From contig JBFWWW010000108.1 in NCBI GenBank assembly GCA_050245975.1, forward strand, positions 1 through 13,103: DNA of 13,103 nt, written 5' to 3'. The translations under genes were made by a program, and so were the position numbers. Each line of letters opens with the position of its first letter. The stretch's first letter is position 1. A model generated the notes under the pieces. It was not told where the DNA came from. It made no database searches and worked only from the letters and a program-made list of their open reading frames with translations. Origin of the DNA: JBFWWW01 sp050245975. Its GTDB lineage: Bacteria; Pseudomonadota; Alphaproteobacteria; Rhizobiales; Hyphomicrobiaceae. Below, in pieces: positions 6,508-13,103 of the stretch.

Positions 6508-7495
6508 ACCGACGCCGCCGGCCGCCGCCGCGAGCGAGGCGCAGAACACGGGCTATCCGGTCAGCGGATGGGTCGAGGCGGGCCTCTACGTCTTCGCCAT
6601 CGCCGTGCTCAGCCTCGCCTACGCCGTCGGCAACGTGCACGGCGCGCATCCCATCGCCTTCATCCTCTATGCCATGCTCGTGTCGGCGGTGGTCCTGCTG
6701 GCGGTCAACGGACCTGGGCCCGACGCGCTGCAGATCATCCTCGCCTGGCAGAGCTGGCTCGTCGGCGCCGGCATCATCCTGATGGAGGTGTTCTACTACA
6801 TGGTGCTGCAGCACGTGGCGCCGGCCTACGGCAGCCTGCAGGTGCGCATCGCCATCCCGCTGTCGATGCTGATCGGCTGGCTGATGTTCTCGCGCCGCCC
6901 GCCGCGCATCGCCGTCATCGGCGCGCTCGTCATCGTCGCCGGCATCGCGCCGCTCTTCCTGCTGGTGGAGCCGGCGCACCGGCTCCCGGCGCTGGTGCTG
7001 TCGTTCAGCGCCGGGTTCGCCTTCAACCTGCGCAGCTTCGCCACCGAATTCCATCCCTGGAACCGGCGCGCCAAGACCGTGCGCGACAAGCTGCGCATCA
7101 CCGGGCTCGTGGTGCTGGTGACGGCGGGCGCGAGCCTGGCGCTGACCGGGCTGCTGACGGCCGCGATCGCCGCCGGCCTGCTGGCGCCGATGTCGCTCGT
7201 GCCGACGCCGGCGCAGATGCTGCACGGGCCGACGATCGTGCTCGGGCTGACGGTGGGCGGGCTGCTGCTGACGGCGATGTCGTACCTGAGCTTCTCCTCG
7301 GTGGTGAAGATCACGACGGAGAATTTCGCCGCCACCAGCGCCTTCACGCCGCTCGCCACCCTGCTGGTGCAGATCGCCGGCACCGCGGTGGGGCTCATCC
7401 CCGCCTACACGACGACGCCGGGCATGATCATCTCCATGGCGGTCGTCATCGGCGGCGTGTTCCTGATCCTCAGCGCCGTCCGCCGCCGGCGCTAG
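6500..7495 (+). CDS. DMT/EamA-like multi-spanning inner-membrane transporter
   Basis: Integral membrane protein of 331 residues with about nine to ten hydrophobic helices, for example near residues 27-45, 52-70, 80-100, 113-130 and 136-153, and a further set to the C-terminus (the last ending VIGGVFLILSAVRRRR). Size, helix count and the QVRIAIPLSMLIGWLMFSRRP segment, like the EamA repeat end, suggest the drug/metabolite transporter superfamily. A hydrophilic loop with FHPWNRRAKTVRDKLR lies mid-protein. The first 20 residues are a Pro/Ala-rich cytoplasmic leader. The ATG at 6500 has AAGGGAG (6487-6493) seven bases upstream and overlaps the rsmD end by 8 bases. The substrate cannot be told from sequence; nothing links it to RNA modification beyond shared transcription. 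Confidence 0.82.
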   Translation: MPEPTPPAAAASEAQNTGYPVSGWVEAGLYVFAIAVLSLAYAVGNVHGAHPIAFILYAMLVSAVVLLAVNGPGPDALQIILAWQSWLVGAGIILMEVFYYMVLQHVAPAYGSLQVRIAIPLSMLIGWLMFSRRPPRIAVIGALVIVAGIAPLFLLVEPAHRLPALVLSFSAGFAFNLRSFATEFHPWNRRAKTVRDKLRITGLVVLVTAGASLALTGLLTAAIAAGLLAPMSLVPTPAQMLHGPTIVLGLTVGGLLLTAMSYLSFSSVVKITTENFAATSAFTPLATLLVQIAGTAVGLIPAYTTTPGMIISMAVVIGGVFLILSAVRRRR

Positions 7496-7573
7496 CAGGT
7501 CCGTCCCGCCGGCCCGCCACCTCCTCTGTCATTGGGCGACGCAGCTGAGCGCCGAGGCCGCGCGCCCTCCACC

Positions 7574-7682
7574 TGTCATCCCGGAATTTCGCGAAGCGAA
7601 ATATCCGGGACCCAGCGTCACAGGCGAGCGCGTGCCGTTTGGCCCTGGGTCCCGGCTCTCGCTGCGCTCGGCCGGGATGACA
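7574..7682. repeat. Compound palindromic intergenic element with TGTCATCCCGG ends
   Basis: A 109-base element bounded by a perfect 11-base inverted repeat, TGTCATCCCGG (7574-7584) and CCGGGATGACA (7672-7682). Nested inside is a hairpin at 7580-7609: CCCGGA and TCCGGG flank ATTTCGC-GAA-GCGAAAT. A second nested pair is GGGACCCAG (7607-7615) with CTGGGTCCC (7645-7653), and CCCGGC/GCCGGG (7651-7656/7671-7676) forms a third. I recall this style as a dispersed intergenic repeat in Hyphomicrobiales. It sits between convergent genes and could act as a bidirectional transcription terminator or mRNA stabiliser, though there is no T-run. No coding sequence is seen in 7496-7797. Confidence 0.7.
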
Positions 7683-7763
7683 GGGAGAGTGCACTCCGGC
7701 GGGGATGACAAGGAGGGGCCGCTCCGGCGGGGATGACACGGTGGAGGGCCGGCCCGGATGACA
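7675..7763. repeat. Short decayed tandem array of GGATGACA units
   Basis: The octamer GGATGACA recurs at 7675, 7703, 7731 and 7756, that is, with periods of 28, 28 and 25 bases. Two copies extend to the identical 17-mer CTCCGGCGGGGATGACA (7694-7710 and 7722-7738), with variable 11-base G-rich stretches between. The first copy is the right arm of the palindromic element, so the array looks like partial duplication of one end of that element. The repeat count and spacer size do not fit a CRISPR array. Confidence 0.6.
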
Positions 7764-7797
7764 CCAGTGCGGCGTGCCGGGGCAAACCACGGCGGCG

Positions 7798-9618
7798 CTA
7801 GCGGCGGCCGAAGAGGCGCTCGATGTCGGCGAGCTTCAGCTCCACGTAGGTGGGCCGGCCGTGATTGCATTGGCCGGAGCCCGGCGTCGCCTCCATGTCG
7901 CGCAGCAGCGCGTTCATCTCCTCGGCCGTGAGGCGGCGCCCGGCGCGCACGCTGCCGTGGCAGGCCATGGTCGCGCACACGGCTTCGAGACGGTCGCTGA
8001 GGCCCGTGCTGGTGCCCTCACGCACGATATCGGCGGCGAGATCGCGCACGAGCCCCCTCACGTCCGTATCGCCCAGCAGCGCCGGGACCTCGCGCACGGC
8101 AACCGCGCCGGGACCGAACGCCTCGACGACAAGGCCGAGCTCGGCCAGGGCACCGGCCGCCTCCACGAGGGCCGCGGCCTCGCCGGCGTCGAGCGACACG
8201 ATCTCGGGGATCAGCAGGCCCTGGCGCGCGACGCCGCCCGCGGCGAGCATCGCCTTCATGCGCTCGTAGACGAGGCGCTCGTGCGCGGCATGCTGATCGA
8301 CGATGACGACGGAGGCCCGCGTCTGCGCGACGATATAGGTCTCGTGCAGCTGCGCGCGCGCGGCGCCGAGCGGCAGGTCGAGCAGCTCGGGTGCGGGCGG
8401 CGCGGCGGCGGGCGCGCTGTCGGCACTGGGGCGCGCCAATCCTGGCAGTGGCCCGGACAGTGAGCCGGACAGCGGACCCTGCAGCGGCGCCTGCATGGCT
8501 TCGGCGAACCCGGCGCCGAACCCGCCCGGCCGCGGCGACGGCCAAGGATCGGGACCACGCGGCGGCGCGGCGGCCGCGCCCCGCTGCAGCATGTCGAGGA
8601 TGTTGACGGCGCCCGACGCCGTGGCGCGATGACCGGCGCTCTCAAGGGTGTGGCGCAGCGCGCCGACGATGAGCGCGCGCACGCGCGCCCCGTCGCGGAA
8701 GCGCACCTCGGCCTTGGTGGGATGCACGTTGACGTCGACGTCGGCGGGCGGCAGGTCGACGAACAGCGCCAGCAGCGGGAAGCGGCCCTTCGGGACCAGA
8801 TCGCCGTAGGCGGCGCGGATGGCGCCCAGCAGCACGCGGTCGCGCACCGGCCGGCCGTTGACGAACAGGTACTGCTGGCCCGGATCGGGACGGTGCAGCG
8901 TCGGCAGGCCGGCGAAGCCCGACAGGCGCACGCCGTCGCGCTCGGCCTCCACGCGCAGCGCATCGTCCATGAAGGTGCGGCCCATGATGCGGCCGAGACG
9001 CTCCAGGTGCCCGTCCAGCCCGGCGCGCGGCAGGCGCAGGCCCGCGCGCTCGCCGGTGGTGACGGTGAAGGCGATGGCCGGATGCGCCATGGCGAGGCGC
9101 TTCACCGTCTCGACGATGGCCTGGTTCTCGGCGCGTTCGGATTTCAGGAACTTGAGGCGCGCCGGGGTGGCGGAAAACAGCTCGCGCACCTCGACGCGCG
9201 TGCCGCGCGATCCGGCCGCCGGGCGCACGGGCTCGCGCCGGCCGCGGTCGATGACGATCTCGGCCGCGTCGCTGCCCGCCGTGCCGGAGACGATCGACAG
9301 GCGCGCGATGGCGCCGATGGAGGGCAGCGCCTCGCCGCGGAAGCCGAGCGTGGCGATGTTGAAGAGGTCCTCGTCCTGCAGCTTGGAGGTGGCGTGGCGC
9401 TCGACGGCGAGGTCGAGATCAGCGGGCGTCATGCCGTGCCCGTCGTCGGAGACGCGGATGAGCGACAGGCCGCCGTCCACCGCGACGACGTCGATCGTCG
9501 CCGCGCCGGCGTCGATGGCGTTCTCGGTGAGCTCCTTGACGACGCTCGACGGCCGCTCGACCACCTCGCCGGCGGCGATGCGGTTGATGGTGCCCGGCGA
9601 CAGCTGGCGGATCGCCAC
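7798..9618 (-). CDS. mutL: DNA mismatch repair protein MutL (endonuclease-type)
   Basis: Mismatch repair ATPase that couples MutS recognition to strand incision. The 606-residue protein has the GHKL ATPase motifs: E32/N33 in KELTENAIDAG, SDDGHGM (D58, G60, G62), and TLGFRGEAL at 90-98. NVHPTKAEVRF marks the transducer domain. A Pro/Gly/Ala-rich linker (about 345-415) joins the C-terminal dimerisation domain, which carries the metal-dependent endonuclease motif DQHAAHERLVYE (D441, H443, E447, E452) plus ACHGSVRAG and QCNHGRPTY. MutL with DQHA(X)2E(X)4E nicks DNA itself, as in MutH-lacking bacteria. The start is GTG at 9618, supported by the conserved N-terminus and a good ribosome site. It is last in the minus-strand run, 35 bases after pgi, and convergent with the transporter gene. 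Confidence 0.98.
   Translation of the reverse strand: MAIRQLSPGTINRIAAGEVVERPSSVVKELTENAIDAGAATIDVVAVDGGLSLIRVSDDGHGMTPADLDLAVERHATSKLQDEDLFNIATLGFRGEALPSIGAIARLSIVSGTAGSDAAEIVIDRGRREPVRPAAGSRGTRVEVRELFSATPARLKFLKSERAENQAIVETVKRLAMAHPAIAFTVTTGERAGLRLPRAGLDGHLERLGRIMGRTFMDDALRVEAERDGVRLSGFAGLPTLHRPDPGQQYLFVNGRPVRDRVLLGAIRAAYGDLVPKGRFPLLALFVDLPPADVDVNVHPTKAEVRFRDGARVRALIVGALRHTLESAGHRATASGAVNILDMLQRGAAAAPPRGPDPWPSPRPGGFGAGFAEAMQAPLQGPLSGSLSGPLPGLARPSADSAPAAAPPAPELLDLPLGAARAQLHETYIVAQTRASVVIVDQHAAHERLVYERMKAMLAAGGVARQGLLIPEIVSLDAGEAAALVEAAGALAELGLVVEAFGPGAVAVREVPALLGDTDVRGLVRDLAADIVREGTSTGLSDRLEAVCATMACHGSVRAGRRLTAEEMNALLRDMEATPGSGQCNHGRPTYVELKLADIERLFGRR
8447..8494. repeat. Imperfect 12-base tandem repeat inside mutL linker
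   Basis: Four consecutive 12-base units on the plus strand (8447-8458, 8459-8470, 8471-8482, 8483-8494), each starting AGTG or AGCG: AGTGGCCCGGAC, AGTGAGCCGGAC, AGCGGACCCTGC, AGCGGCGCCTGC. Read on the minus strand they encode the repetitive APLQGPLSGSLSGPLPG of the MutL interdomain linker. Unit length is a multiple of three, so copy-number change would keep the frame. Confidence 0.6.
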
Positions 9619-9623
9619 GCGCG

Positions 9624-9630
9624 TCCTCCC
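9624..9630 (-). promoter_or_regulatory. Ribosome binding site fixing the mutL GTG start
   Basis: GGGAGGA on the minus strand, five bases before the GTG at 9618. It is one of the clearest Shine-Dalgarno sequences in the window and supports the GTG start that also gives the conserved MutL N-terminus. Confidence 0.7.
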
Positions 9631-9653
9631 ACAACGCCAAGCCGGTCAACCCG

Positions 9654-11027
9654 TCAGGACATGCGCTCGCGCGTGAGCCGCTTGGCAAGCTCGACGGCCG
9701 GCTGGTCGAAGGGATCGATGCCCAGCAGGCGGGCGACGAGAATCGTTTCGACCATACAATGCATCAACAGCGCGCCGATCCCGGCCTCGTCAAGGGCGGC
9801 AAGGTCGAGCGTGCGCACCGGGCGGCCGGCGCGCGCCAGGGCATCGGGAACGGCCGCGGACTGCGCTGCGACAAGCTCACCGACCGTGTGGCCGGACATG
9901 AAGCCGAGGCCGGCGGCGCCGGCATAGCCGGCATCGAGCGGCGGGCCGCCGGCGGAGGGCGCGCGCACCACCGTGATGAGGTGATCGCGGGGGCCGTCCA
10001 TGAAGAGCTGGAGCTGGCTGTGCTGGTCGACGGGGCCCAGGCAGGCGATCGGGCTCGTGCCGTGGCCGGACTTGCCGAGGCTCTCCGCCCAGAGCTGCAC
10101 GAACCAGTGGGCGAAGCGCTCGAGCCGGTCGGCATAGGGCATCATGACGTGGGTGCGGATGCCGCGCTCCTGCAGCAGCGCCACCGCCAGCGCGGCGCCC
10201 TCGGCCGGCGCGAAGGCCTGCGGCGCGCCGCCCGCCATCAGCGCGTCGATCACCTGCTGCGCGCCGCCGCGGATGGCGGCGACATCGAGGCCGCGCGCCA
10301 GCGCCGGCAGGAGGCCGACGTTGGTGAGGACGGAGAAGCGGCCGCCGACGCCCGGATTGTGATCGAGCATCGGGATGCCGAGGCCGGAGAACAGCGCGCG
10401 CAGGCCGTTGGCGGCCTTGCCAGCGGGCTCGGTGATGCCGAGGAACAGCTCGGGGATGCGGGCGGAGAGGCCCGCCGCCTTCACGGCCGTCAGCGCGGCG
10501 ACGGCCTGCACCAGCGTCTCGGGCGTGTTGCCCGACTTGGAGGTGACGATGAAGCGCGTCTTCGCCGGATCGAGGCTCGACAGCGCGGCGGTCAGCGTGC
10601 CGGCGTCGAGGTTGTCATAGAAGCGCGTGCGCGGCCGGCGGCGCTGCTCGGGCGTCGCCGAGCCGGGGATGTTCCAGCCGGCGAGCTGCGCCAGCGTCTG
10701 GCCGCCGAGGCCCGAGCCGCCGATGCCGAAGAAGACGAGCGTGTCGGCGCCCTTCGAGAGCGCATCGAGGGCCGCGCGCATCGGCACGAGATCGGCCGTC
10801 TCGCGCGGCAGGCCCAGCAGCGGCAGGCGCGCGTCGCGCACGTCGGCGCGCAGGGCATCGAGCGCCGGCGCGAGCCTGTCGCACCATGCGGCGAGCGTCG
10901 CCGGCGCGAGGCCGTGCCCGCCGATGGCGCCGTCGAGGCAGCCGGCAACCGACTGGCGCAGGGACGCGCCGGCTGCCGCCCGCGCGCCCGTCCCGTTGCC
11001 TGCGCCCGCTGACATGCCCGCTGTCAT
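9654..11027 (-). CDS. pgi: Glucose-6-phosphate isomerase (short bacterial type)
   Basis: Interconverts glucose-6-phosphate and fructose-6-phosphate in the cytoplasm. The 457-residue protein is shorter than the roughly 550-residue E. coli enzyme but matches the shorter bacterial type. The sugar-phosphate-binding SIS folds show as VFFGIGGSGLGGQTL and IVTSKSGNTPETL. PGVGGRFSVLTNVGLLPA corresponds to PGI signature 1, with Asn where Pro/Ser/Ala/Cys is usual. Likely catalytic residues are E315 (WAESLGKSG), H336 (PVDQHSQLQLFMDGP) and K449 in FDQPAVELAK, where Ala replaces the usual Gly of signature 2. The ATG at 11027 has AAGGG inside the preceding gene's end; M5 is the alternative start. It lies 3 bases after the M16 gene and 35 before mutL, so it is cotranscribed with unrelated genes. 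Confidence 0.95.
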   Translation of the reverse strand: MTAGMSAGAGNGTGARAAAGASLRQSVAGCLDGAIGGHGLAPATLAAWCDRLAPALDALRADVRDARLPLLGLPRETADLVPMRAALDALSKGADTLVFFGIGGSGLGGQTLAQLAGWNIPGSATPEQRRRPRTRFYDNLDAGTLTAALSSLDPAKTRFIVTSKSGNTPETLVQAVAALTAVKAAGLSARIPELFLGITEPAGKAANGLRALFSGLGIPMLDHNPGVGGRFSVLTNVGLLPALARGLDVAAIRGGAQQVIDALMAGGAPQAFAPAEGAALAVALLQERGIRTHVMMPYADRLERFAHWFVQLWAESLGKSGHGTSPIACLGPVDQHSQLQLFMDGPRDHLITVVRAPSAGGPPLDAGYAGAAGLGFMSGHTVGELVAAQSAAVPDALARAGRPVRTLDLAALDEAGIGALLMHCMVETILVARLLGIDPFDQPAVELAKRLTRERMS

Positions 11028-11030
11028 GGC

Positions 11031-12416
11031 TCAGCCCTTGTCCGTCAGGCCCTTGGGCTTGCCGACGATGGTGACGATGGGATCGCCCTCGAACAGCCGG
11101 CGGGCGACGCGCTTGACGTCGGCCATGGTGACGGCCTCGATCTGCGCATTGCGCGTCTCAACGTACTGGACGCCGAGCCCTTCCATCAGGATCCACAGCA
11201 GCTGGTTGGCGATCTTGCCGTTGGTGTCGAAGCGCAGCGCGAACGAGCCGACGAGATAGCTCTTGGCGTTGGCGAGCTCGGTCTCCGTCGGGCCCTTCTC
11301 GGCCATCAGCTTGAGCTGGGCGCGGATGACGTCGAGCGACTGGCCGATCTCCTCGTTCTTGGTGGCGACGCCGCCGATGAACAGCGACGCATGCTTGAGC
11401 GGCTGCAGCGCGCTCGACACCGAGTAGGCGAGGCCGCGCTTCTCGCGCACCTCCTCCATCAGCCGGGAGGCGAAGCCGCCGCCGCCCATGATCTGGTTGA
11501 GGACGAAGGCCGGGATGAAATCCTTGTCCGTGCGCGCCATCGCCGGCAGGCCGAACCGGGCCACCGACTGCGGCACGTTCATCTCGATCACCTGCTGCAG
11601 CGGGCTCGCCTTCGGCACCACGTCCGGCACCTGCGTGAGCTGCGCCTTGTCCGGCAGCGCGCCGAACACGGTATCGAGCATGCGGCCGAGCGTTGCGGCG
11701 TCGATGTCGCCCACCGCGACGACCTTCAGCGTGTCCTTGGCGAAGGTGCGGCGGCGATAGGCCTCGAGGTCGTCGCGCGTGATGGCCTTGATCGTCTCCG
11801 CCGTGCCGTTGGCGGCGCGGCCGTAGGCATGCCCGGCGAAGGCCTGCGCGCTCCAGCGCTCGCCGGCAACCCGCTCGGGATCGCGCGCCGCGTAGGCGAG
11901 GTTGGCGAGCAGCTGCGCGCGCACGCGCTCGACGGCATCGGCATCGAAGCGCGGCTGGGTCACGGCCAGGCGCAGCATGTCGGCGGCCTGGTCGCGGTTC
12001 GCCGTCAGCGTCTCGAAGCTGCCGTACATCGCGTCGCGGCTGTCCTCGTAGCTCATGCGCAAGGCCAGCTCTTCCATGCGCTCCTGGTACTGCTGGCTCC
12101 TGAGCTCGCCGGCGCCCTCGTCGAGCATGGCGGAGATGAAGTTGGCGACGCCCTCCTTGCCGGGCGGGTCCTGCGCGTTGCCGCCGTCGAAGGCGAAGCG
12201 CAGCGCCAGCAGCGGCACGCCGTGCTCCTCGACCAGCCAGGCGGAGATGCCGCCGGGGCTTTTGACCTGCTGGATCTTCATGGCATGCGCCTCGTTGCTC
12301 GAAACCGCCAGCGCCGCGCAGAACGAAACCACGAGCAGGACAGCTGGCGCCATGGGGACAAACGATCCGCGCGCGGCACGGCGCAGCGCGGTCCAGGAAC
12401 GGGACAAACTCAGCAT
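11031..12416 (-). CDS. M16 family peptidase-like protein, R/Y subunit lacking the zinc site
   Basis: A 461-residue exported M16-fold protein. The N-terminus has basic residues (RR at 12-13), a hydrophobic core (about 23-38) and an AHA site giving predicted cleavage after A45, so it is probably periplasmic. The M16 fold shows as two related halves, including VVAVGDIDAATLGRMLDTVF and SRLMEEVREKRGLAYSVSS. Where catalytic members have HxxEH, this one reads VANFISAMLDEG (N92, S95, A96), so it cannot bind zinc in the usual way. It keeps the R-x-x-x-Y pair (R327, Y331) that in heterodimeric M16B peptidases holds the substrate carbonyl. Known pairs, such as mitochondrial processing peptidase and the bacterial Sph2681/Sph2682 complex, put these elements on different subunits. 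The neighbouring upstream M16 gene is the obvious partner. Confidence 0.95.
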   Translation of the reverse strand: MLSLSRSWTALRRAARGSFVPMAPAVLLVVSFCAALAVSSNEAHAMKIQQVKSPGGISAWLVEEHGVPLLALRFAFDGGNAQDPPGKEGVANFISAMLDEGAGELRSQQYQERMEELALRMSYEDSRDAMYGSFETLTANRDQAADMLRLAVTQPRFDADAVERVRAQLLANLAYAARDPERVAGERWSAQAFAGHAYGRAANGTAETIKAITRDDLEAYRRRTFAKDTLKVVAVGDIDAATLGRMLDTVFGALPDKAQLTQVPDVVPKASPLQQVIEMNVPQSVARFGLPAMARTDKDFIPAFVLNQIMGGGGFASRLMEEVREKRGLAYSVSSALQPLKHASLFIGGVATKNEEIGQSLDVIRAQLKLMAEKGPTETELANAKSYLVGSFALRFDTNGKIANQLLWILMEGLGVQYVETRNAQIEAVTMADVKRVARRLFEGDPIVTIVGKPKGLTDKG

Positions 12417-12421
12417 ACGCG

Positions 12422-12428
12422 CCTCCTA
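12422..12428 (-). promoter_or_regulatory. Ribosome binding site built from the upstream stop codon
   Basis: The stop TAG of the upstream M16 gene (12428-12426) is the first part of TAGGAGG, a near-perfect Shine-Dalgarno sequence placed five bases before the ATG at 12416. A ribosome ending the first M16 gene would be on top of the site used to start the second, an arrangement that favours coupled, balanced synthesis of the two proteins. Confidence 0.65.
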
Positions 12429-13103
12429 CATCCGGTTGCCGGTGGAGGATTTGGCCGGCGTGCGCGCGGCCGCCGGCGGCGCGCCGCTGGCGCTGCGCGC
12501 CTCGGCCTCGGGCTCCGGCAGCAGCGTGCCGGTCACGGAGCGGCGCGGGTCGAAATACTTCGCGGCCACCTTCTGCACCTCCTCGCGCGTGACGCGGCGG
12601 ATGGCGTCGGGCCAGCCGTCGATGTCCTTCAGCGAGCGGCCGACGATGAGGCCCCAGCCGTAGCGGCGCGCGAGCGAGGACTGGCTGTCGGATTCATAGA
12701 TAAAGTCGGCGATGTAGGACTTCTTGACCCGCTCCAGCTCGGCGTCCGTCACGCCGTTGTCGCGGATGTCGGCCAAAACGCCGTCGATCGCGTGCTCGAC
12801 CTTGTCGAGGCCGACGCCGTCGGCGGCGACCGCGTAGACGCCGATCTTGCCGTAGTCGCGCGCGGAGCCCGAATACCAGCCGCCCGCGCTGGAGGCGACC
12901 TGCTGGTCGACGACCAGCGCCTTGTAGAGCCGGCTCGTCGGCCCGGCGCCGGCGACGCGCATGAGCAGATCGAGCGCCTCGGCCTCGCCCGGCGCCGCCG
13001 TCGGGTAGCTCGGGGTCGAGTAGTGGCGATAGATCGACGCCTTGCCGGCGCGCGCATCCTTGAGCTCGACGCGGCGCGCCGCGCGCGGCTCGGGGTCCAT
13101 CGG
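12426..13103 (-). CDS. M16 family zinc metallopeptidase, C-terminal part (5' end outside window)
   Basis: The last 225 residues of an M16 peptidase; the start and the N-terminal half, where HxxEH would lie, are beyond the window. The visible part is the C-terminal M16 domain: YRHYSTPSYPTAAPGEAEAL, AGAGPTSRLYKALVVDQQVA, LERVKKSYIADFIYESDSQ and RRVTREEVQKVAAKYFDP. After SRL, where the neighbouring M16 protein has R-x-x-x-Y, this one has VVDQQVASSAGGW (by-eye alignment: R to Q, Y to S), so the R/Y pair is absent. That is the pattern of the zinc-carrying subunit in heterodimeric M16B peptidases. The tail after about 25 residues from the end is Ala/Pro-rich. The next gene starts 9 bases after its stop. 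Family assignment is firm; the presence of HxxEH is inferred. Confidence 0.9.
   Translation of the reverse strand, partial: PMDPEPRAARRVELKDARAGKASIYRHYSTPSYPTAAPGEAEALDLLMRVAGAGPTSRLYKALVVDQQVASSAGGWYSGSARDYGKIGVYAVAADGVGLDKVEHAIDGVLADIRDNGVTDAELERVKKSYIADFIYESDSQSSLARRYGWGLIVGRSLKDIDGWPDAIRRVTREEVQKVAAKYFDPRRSVTGTLLPEPEAEARSASGAPPAAARTPAKSSTGNRM

Noticed and set aside
7580..7609. Classical intrinsic terminator
   Set aside because: The hairpin is strong, but no T-run follows on either strand, so it is listed as a palindromic repeat with only a possible terminator role.
7675..7763. CRISPR-like array
   Set aside because: Only four short octamers (two 17-mers), spacing of 25-28 bases start to start, spacers of about 11 bases, and no cas gene nearby.
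8629..9927. Plus-strand frame of 432 codons antisense to mutL and pgi
   Set aside because: No domain or motif; both minus-strand genes are certain, so this is a GC-driven shadow.
9759..11012. Plus-strand frame of 417 codons covering pgi
   Set aside because: Gly/Ala/Arg/Glu-rich antisense shadow of pgi without any recognisable fold signature.
12280..12416. Lipoprotein signal in the 11031-12416 protein (VVSFC)
   Set aside because: Phe precedes the Cys, which does not fit a lipobox; a normal signal peptidase I site (AHA) follows at residue 45.

Overview
The window is GC-rich, gene-dense DNA with short intergenic gaps. The gene set (xseA, purD, tadA, rluB-type, rsmD, mutL, pgi, paired M16 peptidases) and GC-rich palindromes with TGTCATCCCGG/CCGGGATGACA arms suggest a bacterial chromosome from the Alphaproteobacteria, most likely Hyphomicrobiales (Rhizobiales). 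That placement rests on gene order and sequence style read by eye, not on a database comparison. No rRNA, tRNA, transposase, integrase, phage gene or CRISPR array was seen. Codon use looks uniform.

Layout. Positions 1-1195 (minus) hold most of xseA, truncated by the window start. It diverges from purD (1319-2614, plus), which is followed after 7 bases by a patatin-like phospholipase gene (2622-3602). A 235-base gap with inverted repeats leads to an unrecognised gene with a zinc-protease-like HExxH motif (3838-4626). Its 3' end runs about 100 bases into the opposite-strand tadA (4526-4984). tadA diverges, across only 33 bases, from a plus-strand run of three overlapping genes: an RluB-type 23S pseudouridine synthase (5018-5938), rsmD (5935-6507) and a DMT/EamA-like membrane transporter (6500-7495). 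A 302-base convergent gap (7496-7797) carries a compound palindromic element plus a short decayed tandem array.

The rest is a compact minus-strand run, transcribed right to left: an M16 metallopeptidase (12426 to beyond 13103, partial), a second M16-fold protein (11031-12416), pgi (9654-11027) and mutL (7798-9618). The gaps are 9, 3 and 35 bases, so it is probably one operon.

How the genes work together. tadA, rluB and rsmD all modify RNA of the translation apparatus (tRNA wobble inosine, 23S pseudouridine, 16S m2G966). The two M16 genes look like the two halves of a heterodimeric peptidase: the complete downstream one lacks the HxxEH zinc site but has the R/Y pair, while the visible part of the upstream one lacks the R/Y pair. 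MutL carries the DQHA endonuclease motif, fitting MutH-independent mismatch repair. Most of the window is housekeeping. The least explained items are the HExxH protein, the repeat element at 7574-7763, and the placement of mutL and pgi behind the M16 pair. I found no convincing previously undescribed defence or mobile system.
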